From the NCBI RefSeq assembly GCF_914271485.1, contig NZ_CAJZAG010000003.1, positions 640,318 through 704,317 on the forward strand: 64,000 nt of DNA, in the 5' to 3' direction. The position numbers and the translations under genes were made by a program. This document shows, piece after piece, positions 1-7,943 of the stretch (within the stretch, counting starts at the first letter, position 1; each line of letters begins with the position of its first letter). Under the pieces are notes generated by a model that made no database searches, was not told the origin of the DNA, and saw only the letters and a list, made by a program, of their open reading frames with translations. The stretch comes from Cupriavidus pampae (GTDB lineage: Bacteria; Pseudomonadota; Gammaproteobacteria; Burkholderiales; Burkholderiaceae).

Positions 1-657
1 GCTCTTCACGCCCACCGCGGCGGGGATATCGAGACTGCGCGCGACGATCGCGGTGTGCGAGGTGCGCCCGCCGAGATCGGTGACAAAGCCGTGGAAGACC
101 GTGTGGCGGAACAGGAGCATGTCCGCCGGCGAGATATCGTGCGCAACCACGATCACGCCTGGCGCGGCCTCGCCGTCGGGTGCCAGCGCGGGTACCGGCG
201 CCGGGGCAAGCACGGGTGCGCCCGCTAGCACCTTGAGAATCCGCTCGACCACCTGCTCGATATCGGCCTTGCGCTCGCGCAGGTATTCGTCCTCGATCTC
301 GTCGAACTGGCGCATCAGCTCCTCGAGCCGCGTGGTCAGCGCCCATTCCGCGTTATAGCGGCGGGTGCGGATCAGCATCTCGGGTTCCTCGGACAACGCT
401 TCGTCGTCGAGGATCATGGCGTGCACGTCGAGGAAGGCGCCCATCTCTTCTGGCGCATCGCGCGGCAGGTCCCGCTTCAGTGTCACCAGCTCCGCGCGTA
501 CCGCCGCCCTCGCCCCACGCAATCGCTCGACCTCCGCATCGAGCCGGTCTTCATCGACCAGATAGTGCGAGACGTCGAGCGCCGCGGGCGCGAGGATATG
601 GGCGCGCCCGATGGCGACCCCACGCGAAACCGGAATGCCGTGCAAGGCAAAGGGCAT
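1..657 (-). CDS. ptsI: Phosphoenolpyruvate-protein phosphotransferase (EI), 3' part cut by window edge
   Basis: Enzyme I takes phosphate from PEP onto a histidine and passes it to HPr in the cytoplasm. The reading frame begins MPFALHGIPVSRGVAIG, the usual EI start, and is open for 219 codons to the window edge, so the PEP-binding barrel is missing here. The active-site segment GGRTSHTAIVARS is present near the visible end, preceded by the four-helix HPr-binding region. An Ala/Pro-rich insert (about residues 150-165) is a lineage-specific linker. It is the last gene of a minus-strand run EIIA-HPr-EI. No sugar-specific IIB or IIC gene is visible, so a regulatory rather than transport role is likely; in Cupriavidus this system has been linked to polyhydroxyalkanoate control. 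Confidence 0.93.
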   Translation of the reverse strand, partial: MPFALHGIPVSRGVAIGRAHILAPAALDVSHYLVDEDRLDAEVERLRGARAAVRAELVTLKRDLPRDAPEEMGAFLDVHAMILDDEALSEEPEMLIRTRRYNAEWALTTRLEELMRQFDEIEDEYLRERKADIEQVVERILKVLAGAPVLAPAPVPALAPDGEAAPGVIVVAHDISPADMLLFRHTVFHGFVTDLGGRTSHTAIVARSLDIPAAVGVKS

Positions 658-722
658 GAACCGCTCCGTTCAGGAACGTTGAAGAATGAGCCGTGCGAGC
701 CTTTGCTCGCGGTCGTTATGTG

Positions 723-992
723 TTACTCACCCTCGCCGAAGCGATTGGCGATCAGCGCCAGTAGCGCGTCCATCGCCTCCTGCTCGTCGGGACCGTCGGT
801 TTCCAACGTGACCGTGGAGCCGATGCCTGCTGCAAGCATCATCACCCCCATGATGCTTTTGGCGTCGACCTGCCGCCCGTTGCGTGACATCTTGACCTGA
901 CTGGAGAACTTTCCCGCCAACTGCGTCAGCTTGGCCGAGGCCCGGGCATGCAGCCCGAGCTTATTGATGATGGTGGTGTCCCTCTGCAGCAT
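723..992 (-). CDS. ptsH: Phosphocarrier protein HPr
   Basis: HPr relays phosphate from EI to IIA proteins. The 89-residue product starting MLQRDTTIINKLGLHARAS has the phosphorylatable His15 in GLHARAS and the regulatory Ser46 in AKSIMGVMML, both where the family has them. The frame is open further upstream, but the chosen ATG gives the canonical length. The start lies inside the 3' end of the EIIA gene (about 32 bp overlap), suggesting translational coupling. Ser46 hints at HPr kinase control, although no hprK is in this window. Confidence 0.95.
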   Translation of the reverse strand: MLQRDTTIINKLGLHARASAKLTQLAGKFSSQVKMSRNGRQVDAKSIMGVMMLAAGIGSTVTLETDGPDEQEAMDALLALIANRFGEGE

Positions 993-1416
993 ATTTATCG
1001 GGGTGGTTGGCTTGTTGGTTCTGGACGGTGGTCGCGCCGACCTGCAGCACGCCTTGCGCGCCGCCCGCCAGGGCCTTGGTTGCGAGCTGGTCGAGCTTCT
1101 CCGCGCGGTAGCAGATGGCACGGACCAGCATGGGCAGATTGACGCCGGCTAGCACCTTGACGCGGCCGGGTTCGGCCAGGCGCGCGGCGATGTTCGCCGG
1201 CGTAGCGCCAAAGATGTCGGTCAGCACGAGCGCGCCGTTCTCCTCGCAGAGCCCGGCCAGACGTCGTCGGGCCTCGGCCAGCACGGCTGCGGGATCGGCG
1301 TCGGGAACGACATCGATGGCCTCGAGCTTCGGCGGCTGGCCGCAGTAAACGTGGGCAGCACAATCGCGCAGCGCCGAAGCCAGCGGTGCGTGCGCGATGA
1401 TCAGAATTCCTGCCAT
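961..1416 (-). CDS. PTS EIIA component, mannose (ManX) family
   Basis: This 151-residue cytoplasmic protein accepts phosphate from HPr. It begins MAGILIIAHAPLASALRDC, with the likely phospho-histidine His9 in the IIAHAPLA motif, followed by the LVLTDIFGATPANIA segment typical of mannose-family IIA domains. There is no IIB domain fused or adjacent, so this is a stand-alone regulatory IIA as in other beta-proteobacteria. Its C-terminus ends in a natural run of four histidines (GHHHHQ), and the last codons overlap the start of HPr. The family assignment is secure; the downstream target is not visible. Confidence 0.88.
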   Translation of the reverse strand: MAGILIIAHAPLASALRDCAAHVYCGQPPKLEAIDVVPDADPAAVLAEARRRLAGLCEENGALVLTDIFGATPANIAARLAEPGRVKVLAGVNLPMLVRAICYRAEKLDQLATKALAGGAQGVLQVGATTVQNQQANHPDKYAAEGHHHHQ

Positions 1417-1526
1417 GGTGGTGAGCGCGTTGGGATGCCGGAATTGTAGCAGGCGCCCCTTCGTGCTATTCGGCTAATGCCCCATTGCCGGGAATTCCCC
1501 GCGGGGAACTCCCATACTGTGGCGCG

Positions 1527-2483
1527 CTAGCGTCGGCGCGCCTCCGCGACGGCCGACTCGAGCGCGTCGATGAACATGCCCGCGACGTCGAAGCCGGTCT
1601 GCTGCGTGATCTCCTGGAAACACGTCGGGCTCGTCACATTGACCTCGGTCAGGTAGTCGCCAATCACGTCCAGGCCCACCAGCAACAGACCCTGCTCCCA
1701 CAGCCCCGGCGCCAGCGTCTCGGCGATCTCGCGGTCGCGCACGGTCAGTTCCTGCGCACGGCCCAGACCTCCGGCGGCCAGGTTGCCACGGATCTCGCTG
1801 CCCTGCGGAATGCGGGCCAGCGAATACGGCACGGGCTTGCCGCCGATCAGCAGCACGCGCTTGTCACCTTCCTTGATGGCCGGGATAAAGCGCTGGACCA
1901 TCAGCGTGCGCGCGCCGTTGTCACCGAGCGTCTCGACGATCGACCCGAGATTCATGCCGTCCGGGCCGACGCGGAAAATCCCCATGCCCCCCATGCCGTC
2001 GAGCGGCTTGACGATGATATCGCCGTGCTCGGCATGGAACGCGCGGATGCGGTCGGCATCGCGCGTCACGAGCGTCGGCGTGACGAACTGCGGATAGCGG
2101 CCGATCGCCAGCTTTTCCGAGTGGTCGCGGATCGCGCGCGGACGGTTGAAAATGCGTGCGCCCTGATCCTCGGCGAGCTCCAGCATCCACGTGCTGGTCA
2201 CGTATTCCATGTCGAACGGCGGATCCTTGCGCATCAGCACCGCATCGAACGCAGTGAGCGGCTGACGCGCCGGATCGCCCAGGCGGAACCAGTCGTGCGC
2301 GTCATCCAACAACGCCAGCGGACGGACCGTGGCCTCGACCACGTTGTCCGCGAGCGACAGCTGCGACTGCAGGCAGAAGAACAGCTCGTGCCCGCGGGAC
2401 GCCGCCTTGGTCATCATCGCGTAGGTGGAGTCCTTGTACGTCTTGAAGGTCTCGAGCGGATCGGTGATGAAGAGAATGCGCAT
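1527..2483 (-). CDS. gshB: Glutathione synthetase
   Basis: GshB joins gamma-glutamylcysteine and glycine with ATP to make glutathione in the cytosol. The 318-residue product starts MRILFITDPLETFKTYKDST, the standard proteobacterial GshB N-terminus. It carries the ATP-grasp core (IVKPLDGMGGMGIFRV near residue 157) and the metal-binding end LTEVNVTSPTCFQEI. It lies 33 bp downstream of gshA on the same strand, so the two steps of glutathione synthesis form one operon. About 110 bp separate it from the PTS genes downstream, which may be read from the same transcript. Confidence 0.96.
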   Translation of the reverse strand: MRILFITDPLETFKTYKDSTYAMMTKAASRGHELFFCLQSQLSLADNVVEATVRPLALLDDAHDWFRLGDPARQPLTAFDAVLMRKDPPFDMEYVTSTWMLELAEDQGARIFNRPRAIRDHSEKLAIGRYPQFVTPTLVTRDADRIRAFHAEHGDIIVKPLDGMGGMGIFRVGPDGMNLGSIVETLGDNGARTLMVQRFIPAIKEGDKRVLLIGGKPVPYSLARIPQGSEIRGNLAAGGLGRAQELTVRDREIAETLAPGLWEQGLLLVGLDVIGDYLTEVNVTSPTCFQEITQQTGFDVAGMFIDALESAVAEARRR

Positions 2484-2516
2484 GGTCTTCGCGGCTGGTA
2501 GGTCAGAAGGTCGGAT

Positions 2517-3818
2517 TCAGAGGATCGGGTTCGGGTCGGTCTTCTCGAGCTCGATCGACGCGGCCAGCAGGGCGAGACGTGCCACCACGCCGTACATATA
2601 GAAGCGGTTCGGCACCGCGGCACCCGGCTTGGCGTGGCTGTCCGGAATGCCGTTGGGCGCGAACGCGAGCGGCACGAAGTGCATGCCCGGCGCGTTCAGG
2701 TTCTCGTCGTTGCCGCGGCCCGTGTGCACGCGATAGAAGCCGCCCACCACATAACGGTCGATCATGTAGACCACCGGCTCGGCCACGGCCTCGTTGACCT
2801 TCTCGAACGTGTGCACGCCTTCCTGGATGATGACGTCGGAGACCTCGAGGCCTTCCTTGACGACGCTCATCTTGTTGCGTTCCTTGCGGTTCAGGCCCTT
2901 GACCTCGGACGGATCGCGCACGGTCATGATGCCCATGCCATAGGTGCCGGCATCGGCCTTGACCACCACGTACGGCGTTTCCTTGATGCCGTACTCGCGG
3001 TACTTCTTCGCAACCTTTTTCAGCACGCCTTCCACCGCGTCGGCCAGCTCCTCCTCGCCCACGCGCTCGTGGAAGTCCACACCCGAAGTGCGCGCGAAGT
3101 AGGGATTGACCATCCACGGATCGATATCGATCAGGCGCGCGAACTTCTTGGCCACCTCGTCATAGGCGGCGAAGTGGCTGGTCTTGCGGCGCGTGGACCA
3201 GCCCGCATGCACCGGCGGCAACAGGTACTGCTCGTTGATGTTCTCGAGCACGGCCGGCACGCCGGCCGACAGGTCATTGTTGAGCAGGATGGTGCAGGGG
3301 TCGAAGTTCTCGAGGCCCAGGCGGCGGCCCTTGGTGCCCAGCCGCGCCAGCGGCTCGACCACGAGGGTCTGGCCGTCGGGCAGCTCGATCGGGGTCGGCT
3401 CGGTAATGTCTTCCGAGAGCGAGCCCAGCCGCACGTTGAGACCAGCTTGACGCATGATCAGCGACAAACGCGCCACGTTCTGCAGATAGAACACGTTGCG
3501 CGTGTGACGCTCGGGGATCAGCAGCAGGTTTTTGGCATCCGGGCAGATCTTCTCGATCGCGGCCATCGCGGCCTGCACGGCCAGCGGCAGCATCTCGGGC
3601 GCGAGGTTGTTGAAACCGCCCGGAAACAGGTTGGTATCGACCGGCGCCAGCTTGAAGCCAGCATTGCGCAGGTCCACCGAACAGTAGAACGGAGGCGTAT
3701 GTTCCTGCCATTCCAGCCTGAACCAGCGCTCGATGGACGGCGTGGCGTCCAGAATCTTCTTTTCCAGTTCGAGCAGTGGACCGTTCAGAGCGGTGATGAG
3801 ATGCGGGACCATATCCAT
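2517..3818 (-). CDS. gshA: Glutamate-cysteine ligase (Acidithiobacillus/beta-proteobacterial type)
   Basis: GshA makes gamma-glutamylcysteine from glutamate and cysteine with ATP, the first and rate-limiting step of glutathione synthesis. The 433-residue protein starts MDMVPHLITALNGPLLELEK and has segments such as TPPFYCSVDLRNAGFKLAPV and VVVKADAGTYGMGIMTV, which match the family found in Acidithiobacillus and Burkholderiales rather than the E. coli type. It is the first gene of the minus-strand gshA-gshB operon. The 190 bp upstream end at a strong minus-strand hairpin with a T-run (4011-4034), so its promoter must lie below that, or gshA is reached by readthrough. Confidence 0.93.
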   Translation of the reverse strand: MDMVPHLITALNGPLLELEKKILDATPSIERWFRLEWQEHTPPFYCSVDLRNAGFKLAPVDTNLFPGGFNNLAPEMLPLAVQAAMAAIEKICPDAKNLLLIPERHTRNVFYLQNVARLSLIMRQAGLNVRLGSLSEDITEPTPIELPDGQTLVVEPLARLGTKGRRLGLENFDPCTILLNNDLSAGVPAVLENINEQYLLPPVHAGWSTRRKTSHFAAYDEVAKKFARLIDIDPWMVNPYFARTSGVDFHERVGEEELADAVEGVLKKVAKKYREYGIKETPYVVVKADAGTYGMGIMTVRDPSEVKGLNRKERNKMSVVKEGLEVSDVIIQEGVHTFEKVNEAVAEPVVYMIDRYVVGGFYRVHTGRGNDENLNAPGMHFVPLAFAPNGIPDSHAKPGAAVPNRFYMYGVVARLALLAASIELEKTDPNPIL

Positions 3819-4003
3819 CCTAATTGATCGTCTTTATTGTCCGCCCCGATTGTAGAGGAACGGCCAATAGCCTGCAGGCATGGTTCTCATAACGTTATGA
3901 GCATGCTGGTGTCTGGACCGGATATGGGGACGGCCGTGCGGATTTCAAACGCTTGCTGGGAAGAGCCAAAAAACCCAGAAACGCGACGGCGGGAGTCGCG
4001 AAA

Positions 4004-4113
4004 CAAAAAAAAAGCGCGGCGGGAGCCGCGCTTTCAAATGGCCTGACAGATACGGGGAGCGTTCTGCAGGTGGAGGAAACTGCCTCACTCGCACTGTATG
4101 TGCGCTCTCCCTT
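4004..4113 (-). ncRNA. Candidate small RNA ending in a Rho-independent terminator
   Basis: Between the amtB terminator and gshA the minus strand has no credible ORF. Reading from about 4113 down, it shows a GC-rich hairpin CGCAC/GTGCG (4090-4104), a longer-range pairing of CGCTCTCCC (4103-4111) with GGGGAGCG (4054-4061), and a 10-bp stem (4011-4034) followed by nine T. A discrete RNA of roughly 110 nt would explain a second terminator right after that of amtB. The promoter is weak by eye (TTAACT at 4142-4147 with a poor -10). It could instead be a leader or attenuator of gshA. Confidence 0.4.
4008..4034 (-). terminator. Rho-independent terminator
   Basis: Perfect 10-bp stem AAAGCGCGGC / GCCGCGCTTT with a GGGA loop; on the minus strand it is followed by a run of T. 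A smaller hairpin CGCGAC/GTCGCG lies just beyond it (3982-4000). Confidence 0.8.
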
Positions 4114-4230
4114 AAAGACAATTGAGACTTTTTAAGATCGGAGTTAAGCACTCTGCGAATTGTTACAACCCCGATGACAACCCCACCCCCGGCACCCGTT
4201 GCGGCGCCTCGCATCGCGCGGCGCGGAAAA

Positions 4231-4260
4231 GAAAAAGCCCGGCACAAGGCCGGGCAAAAC
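4231..4260 (-). terminator. Rho-independent terminator of the amtB operon
   Basis: Stem GCCCGGC (4237-4243) and GCCGGGC (4249-4255) with loop ACAAG, followed on the minus strand by TTTTTC. It lies about 50 bp after the amtB stop. Confidence 0.85.
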
Positions 4261-4309
4261 TCCTGAGAGAAGATTCCCAATCAGCTCTCCAGCACAACAC
4301 TTTTGTGGA

Positions 4310-5833
4310 TCACACCTCGTAAGCGGTCTCGCCGTGGGAGGTGATGTCCAGACCTTCGCGTTCTTCCTCTTCGGGGACGCGCAGGCCAATCAGCATGTCA
4401 ACCAGCTTGAAGGCGACCAGAGCCACCACGCCCGACCACACCACGGTGGTCAGCACACCTTCGAACTGGATCCAGACCTGTCCGGCGATCGAGTAGTCGT
4501 CCGCCACCTTGTTGGCCACGTAGTCGTAGATGCCCACGCCACCGAGGCTCGGTGCCGCGAACACGCCGGTCAGCAGCGCGCCGACGATACCGCCCACGCC
4601 GTGCACGCCGAACACGTCGAGCGAGTCGTCCATGCCGAGCATGCGCTTGAGACCGGTCACGCCCCACAGGCACAGCAGGCCGGCAACCAGGCCCATCACG
4701 ATCGAGCCCATCGGGCCGACGAAGCCGGCAGCCGGGGTGATGGCCACGAGGCCGGCGACGGCACCCGAGGCGCCACCGAGCATCGAAGGCTTGCCCTTGC
4801 CGATCCACTCACCGAAGGTCCACGACAGCACTGCGGCGCAGGTGGCCAGCAGCGTGTTGACGAAGGCCAGTGCAGCGCCGCCGTTGGCTTCCAGGCCCGA
4901 ACCGGCATTGAAGCCAAACCAGCCGAACCACAGCAGCGAGGCGCCAACCATCGTGAACGTCAGGCTGTGCGGACGAATCGCTTCACGACCGAAGCCGATA
5001 CGCTTGCCGTACATGAAGGCACCCACCAGACCGGCGACAGCGGCGTTGATGTGCACCACGGTACCGCCGGCGTAGTCGAGCGCGCCCTTCTGGAACAGCC
5101 AGCCGGCCTTGGAGGTCGCGGCCGTCGCGGCAGCGGCGTCGGTGTAGGCGTCCGGACCCGGCCAGAACCAGACCATATGGGCCATCGGGATGTACGAGAA
5201 CGTGAACCACAGCACCACGAACACGAGCACCGCCGAGAACTTGGCGCGCTCGGCGAAAGCGCCGATGATCAGGCCGCAGGTGATGGCCGCGAACGCGCAC
5301 TGGAACGCGAAGAAGCCCAGTTCCGGCACGACCACACCCTTGCTGAAGGTTGCGCCAACGGCATCGACGTTGAGGCCCTTCATGAAGAGACGATCGGTAC
5401 CGCCGAAGAAGGCATTGCCTTCCGTGAATGCGAAGCTGTAGCCGTAGATCGCCCACAGGATCGACACCAGCGAGAAGATCACCAGGCACTGCATCAGCAC
5501 CGAGAGCATGTTCTTCGAACGCACCAGGCCGCCGTAGAACAGCGCGAGACCGGGCAGCGTCATCAGAATCACGAAGGCCGTGCAGACCAGCAGCCAGGCC
5601 GTGTCGCCCTTGTTGGGAACGAGCGCCGGCGCCGCGGCGGGTGCGGCTTCGGCAGCTGCGGCCGGTGCGGCAGCAGCGGGCGCGGCAGCAGGTGCGGCGG
5701 CCGCTGCCGGTGCGGATGCTTCGGCGGCGGGCTTGTCCTGCGCCACGGCATGCGTGGACAGGCCGAGGCCGGCTGTGCCGAGTGCCAGCGTCATTGCGCC
5801 GGCTGTCAGGAATCGCTTGAACCAGGTTTTCAT
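4310..5833 (-). CDS. amtB: Ammonium transporter AmtB with long Ala-rich N-terminal region
   Basis: AmtB is a trimeric inner-membrane ammonium channel. The chosen start MKTWFKRFLTAGAMTLALG gives a signal peptide (cleavage near THAVAQ), an Ala/Pro-rich periplasmic linker of about 40 residues, then the transporter core. The signature LDYAGGTVVHINAAVAG holds the first pore histidine and FGVHGVGGIVGALL the second. The product is 507 residues; the frame is open about 37 codons further upstream but without a sensible start. The gene lies 31 bp after glnK, the usual pair: GlnK plugs AmtB when nitrogen is plentiful. Confidence 0.95.
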   Translation of the reverse strand: MKTWFKRFLTAGAMTLALGTAGLGLSTHAVAQDKPAAEASAPAAAAAPAAAPAAAAPAAAAEAAPAAAPALVPNKGDTAWLLVCTAFVILMTLPGLALFYGGLVRSKNMLSVLMQCLVIFSLVSILWAIYGYSFAFTEGNAFFGGTDRLFMKGLNVDAVGATFSKGVVVPELGFFAFQCAFAAITCGLIIGAFAERAKFSAVLVFVVLWFTFSYIPMAHMVWFWPGPDAYTDAAAATAATSKAGWLFQKGALDYAGGTVVHINAAVAGLVGAFMYGKRIGFGREAIRPHSLTFTMVGASLLWFGWFGFNAGSGLEANGGAALAFVNTLLATCAAVLSWTFGEWIGKGKPSMLGGASGAVAGLVAITPAAGFVGPMGSIVMGLVAGLLCLWGVTGLKRMLGMDDSLDVFGVHGVGGIVGALLTGVFAAPSLGGVGIYDYVANKVADDYSIAGQVWIQFEGVLTTVVWSGVVALVAFKLVDMLIGLRVPEEEEREGLDITSHGETAYEV

Positions 5834-5864
5834 TGGATTAACCTCTTGTCTTTGTGTCTCTGTC

Positions 5865-6257
<393 letters not shown>

Positions 6258-7055
6258 TTAGAAAGTCTTGGTAAGCGATGCCCAGGCCGTGGCCTTGCCC
6301 ACGTAGCGGCCGCGCGTGTTCGTGTAGACGGACTTGTCGGCGTTCGTGTCGATGTACGCGACGGCGACCGAGAAGCCCTTGCCCAGGTCCTTCGTCAGGC
6401 CGATCTTCCAGTCCGTGTACGACGCGTCGCTGAAGTTCTTCACGCCCTGATAGCCCACGTGGGCGTTGAACGTCAGGTCCCAGAAGTTCAGCGGCACGTT
6501 CGCATTCAGGTCGACGTAGTAGCTGTTCTTGCTGTCGTCGAAGCCGAACAGGTTGGTCACTGCGTGCGAATACTTCAGGAACACCGGGCCCCAGCCAATG
6601 CCGGCATATAGTTCAGTGGTGTACGGACGCGTCGTTGTGTAGCCGCCCGGGTAGTAGTACTCGAGCACGCCGACGTCGTAGTTGAATTCGAGGTCGGAGA
6701 CCTTGAAGGTGTTCTTGTAGCCGCCGTAGAAGTCCATCTCCACCGGAGCCGACACCGACGAATCGGCGTCCTCGAGCCAGCTGATGCTCGAGTTCCAGTT
6801 ACCGATGTAGAAGCCGCTGGAGTGCGAATAGTCGAAACCACCCTGGATCGCCGGACGACGATTGGTCTGGCTGATACCGCGATAGCGGTAGTCGGTCACC
6901 AGCGCGACGTTGGCAGAGAACGTGTGCGGGGACGCTTCCTCGGCGGGCGCTGCGGCGGGGGCCGCGGCATCCGGCGCGCTCTGTGCGAGCGCGGCGGATG
7001 CGGCAAGGCTCAACAGGACCGCACTGACGCTGACTGCGAGGGTCGACTTCTTCAT
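6258..7055 (-). CDS. TIGR02001-type outer-membrane protein of the glnK-amtB operon
   Basis: This 265-residue protein starts MKKSTLAVSVSAVLLSLAAS with a signal peptide (cleavage near ALAQ) and an Ala/Pro linker. A region rich in aromatic, alternating residues follows (ALVTDYRYRGISQTNRRPAIQGGFDY) and it ends in KTF, typical of beta-barrels. The opening VTDYRYRGISQ motif matches the TIGR02001 outer-membrane family, often found next to glnK-amtB in beta-proteobacteria. A strong AGGAGG site 7-12 bases upstream fixes the start. As first gene behind a sigma-54 promoter, it may be a porin induced by nitrogen limitation; the substrate is inferred only from context. Confidence 0.85.
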   Translation of the reverse strand: MKKSTLAVSVSAVLLSLAASAALAQSAPDAAAPAAAPAEEASPHTFSANVALVTDYRYRGISQTNRRPAIQGGFDYSHSSGFYIGNWNSSISWLEDADSSVSAPVEMDFYGGYKNTFKVSDLEFNYDVGVLEYYYPGGYTTTRPYTTELYAGIGWGPVFLKYSHAVTNLFGFDDSKNSYYVDLNANVPLNFWDLTFNAHVGYQGVKNFSDASYTDWKIGLTKDLGKGFSVAVAYIDTNADKSVYTNTRGRYVGKATAWASLTKTF

Positions 7056-7165
7056 GGGTGATTCCTCCTTTTCCTCAATCTCTTCGTGGGCTCGGTAAAG
7101 CGATGTCTTGAGTTCTTTCCGCGGCGCCGCTCTTGTTGGGCGGTTGGCTCTTGTGACTCCATTAC

Positions 7166-7181
7166 TGCAACAGGCGTGCCA
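7166..7181 (-). promoter_or_regulatory. Sigma-54 promoter of the outer-membrane protein-glnK-amtB operon
   Basis: On the minus strand the sequence is TGGCAC-GCCTG-TTGCA, a full match to the -24/-12 consensus TGGCAC-N5-TTGCA. It lies about 110 bp upstream of the first gene. NtrC is the expected activator; no clear NtrC dyad was found in the roughly 150 bp above it. Confidence 0.9.
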
Positions 7182-7576
7182 GCCTGTATCGCGAATGAAA
7201 TTTTCGAACGATTTGCGGGTCGAAAGGCTATACAAGCGTCGCCAAAACCACTTTTTGTCAATGCAATGACAGCAGTCGTGCTTTCACGAAAACACGAAAA
7301 GATGCGGGCAAACCCTTGTCACGGCTTTCATGGCGGGCGCTGAAGGGCCATAATCCGCGTCATGCGGGGGCCGGAAAGTTGTGTAACCTGCGCGCGGTCA
7401 TGGATGGGGCGATTCGGGGTCAGGCGGCGGGTTCGCCAGATGCCAACGCCCCAATCAAGTGCACGACCATGGCGCACCCAGCACACTGGGCCGCGCACAT
7501 GCACAAACAAGGTGCGAGCGTGCGGAACGCGGCGCAAGCCCCCACGAATCGTCATTCGTTTTTTAAGGAGTTCGCC
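7182..7576. other. Intergenic region between the nitrogen operon and ubiK
   Basis: About 390 bp lie between the sigma-54 site and the ubiK start. The frame is open on the plus strand from 7316, but codon use and the canonical UbiK start argue against coding. The plus-strand end must hold the ubiK promoter; no strong consensus was seen. TGCAATGACAGCAGTCGTGC around 7259 is only a weak candidate for an activator site. Confidence 0.4.
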
Positions 7577-7846
7577 ATGAAACCGACCGATCTCTTCAAT
7601 GATCTGCAGAGCAAGGTCAGCGAGGCGCTGCGCAATTCGCCGGCCAAGGACATCGAAAAGAATGTGCGCAGCATGATGAGCCAGGGCTTTGCGCGCCTGG
7701 ACCTCGTGACGCGCGAGGAATTCGACGTGCAGTCCCAGGTGCTGGCCCGTACGCGCGCGCGATTAGAAGAGCTGGAGACGCGCGTGGCCGAACTCGAGCG
7801 CAAGCTCGGGGCCGGTGGCACTCCCACGGGGACCGGCGGCGTCTGA
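7577..7846 (+). CDS. ubiK: Ubiquinone biosynthesis accessory factor UbiK (BMFP domain)
   Basis: UbiK is a small trimeric coiled-coil protein that assists the aerobic ubiquinone synthesis complex with UbiJ. The 89-residue product starts MKPTDLFNDLQSKVSEALRNSP. It has the VTREEFDVQSQVLARTRARLEELETRV region of the BMFP family, a C-terminal coiled coil, then a Gly/Thr-rich tail. The start is chosen by the AAGGAG site 7 bp upstream; the open frame extends 87 codons further but does not match the family. A good terminator follows at 7877. Confidence 0.9.
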   Translation: MKPTDLFNDLQSKVSEALRNSPAKDIEKNVRSMMSQGFARLDLVTREEFDVQSQVLARTRARLEELETRVAELERKLGAGGTPTGTGGV

Positions 7847-7876
7847 CGACTGCCCGAGTTTCCCGCCCACGCGCAG

Positions 7877-7909
7877 AAGGCCGCCAGCAATGGCGGCCTT
7901 CTTGTTTTT
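7877..7909 (+). terminator. Rho-independent terminator after ubiK
   Basis: Nine-bp perfect stem AAGGCCGCC / GGCGGCCTT with loop AGCAAT, followed by CTTGTTTTT. Confidence 0.9.
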
Positions 7910-7943
7910 AAGTCGCCCCCTGACTTAAGACAATCAAGACACC

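Noticed and set aside
2634..3827. A 397-codon plus-strand frame opposite gshA
   Set aside because: Mirror of a conserved gene, with no recognisable domain.
3945..4280. A 111-codon minus-strand frame in the amtB-gshA gap
   Set aside because: It reads straight through the amtB terminator hairpin and has no ribosome site or domain.
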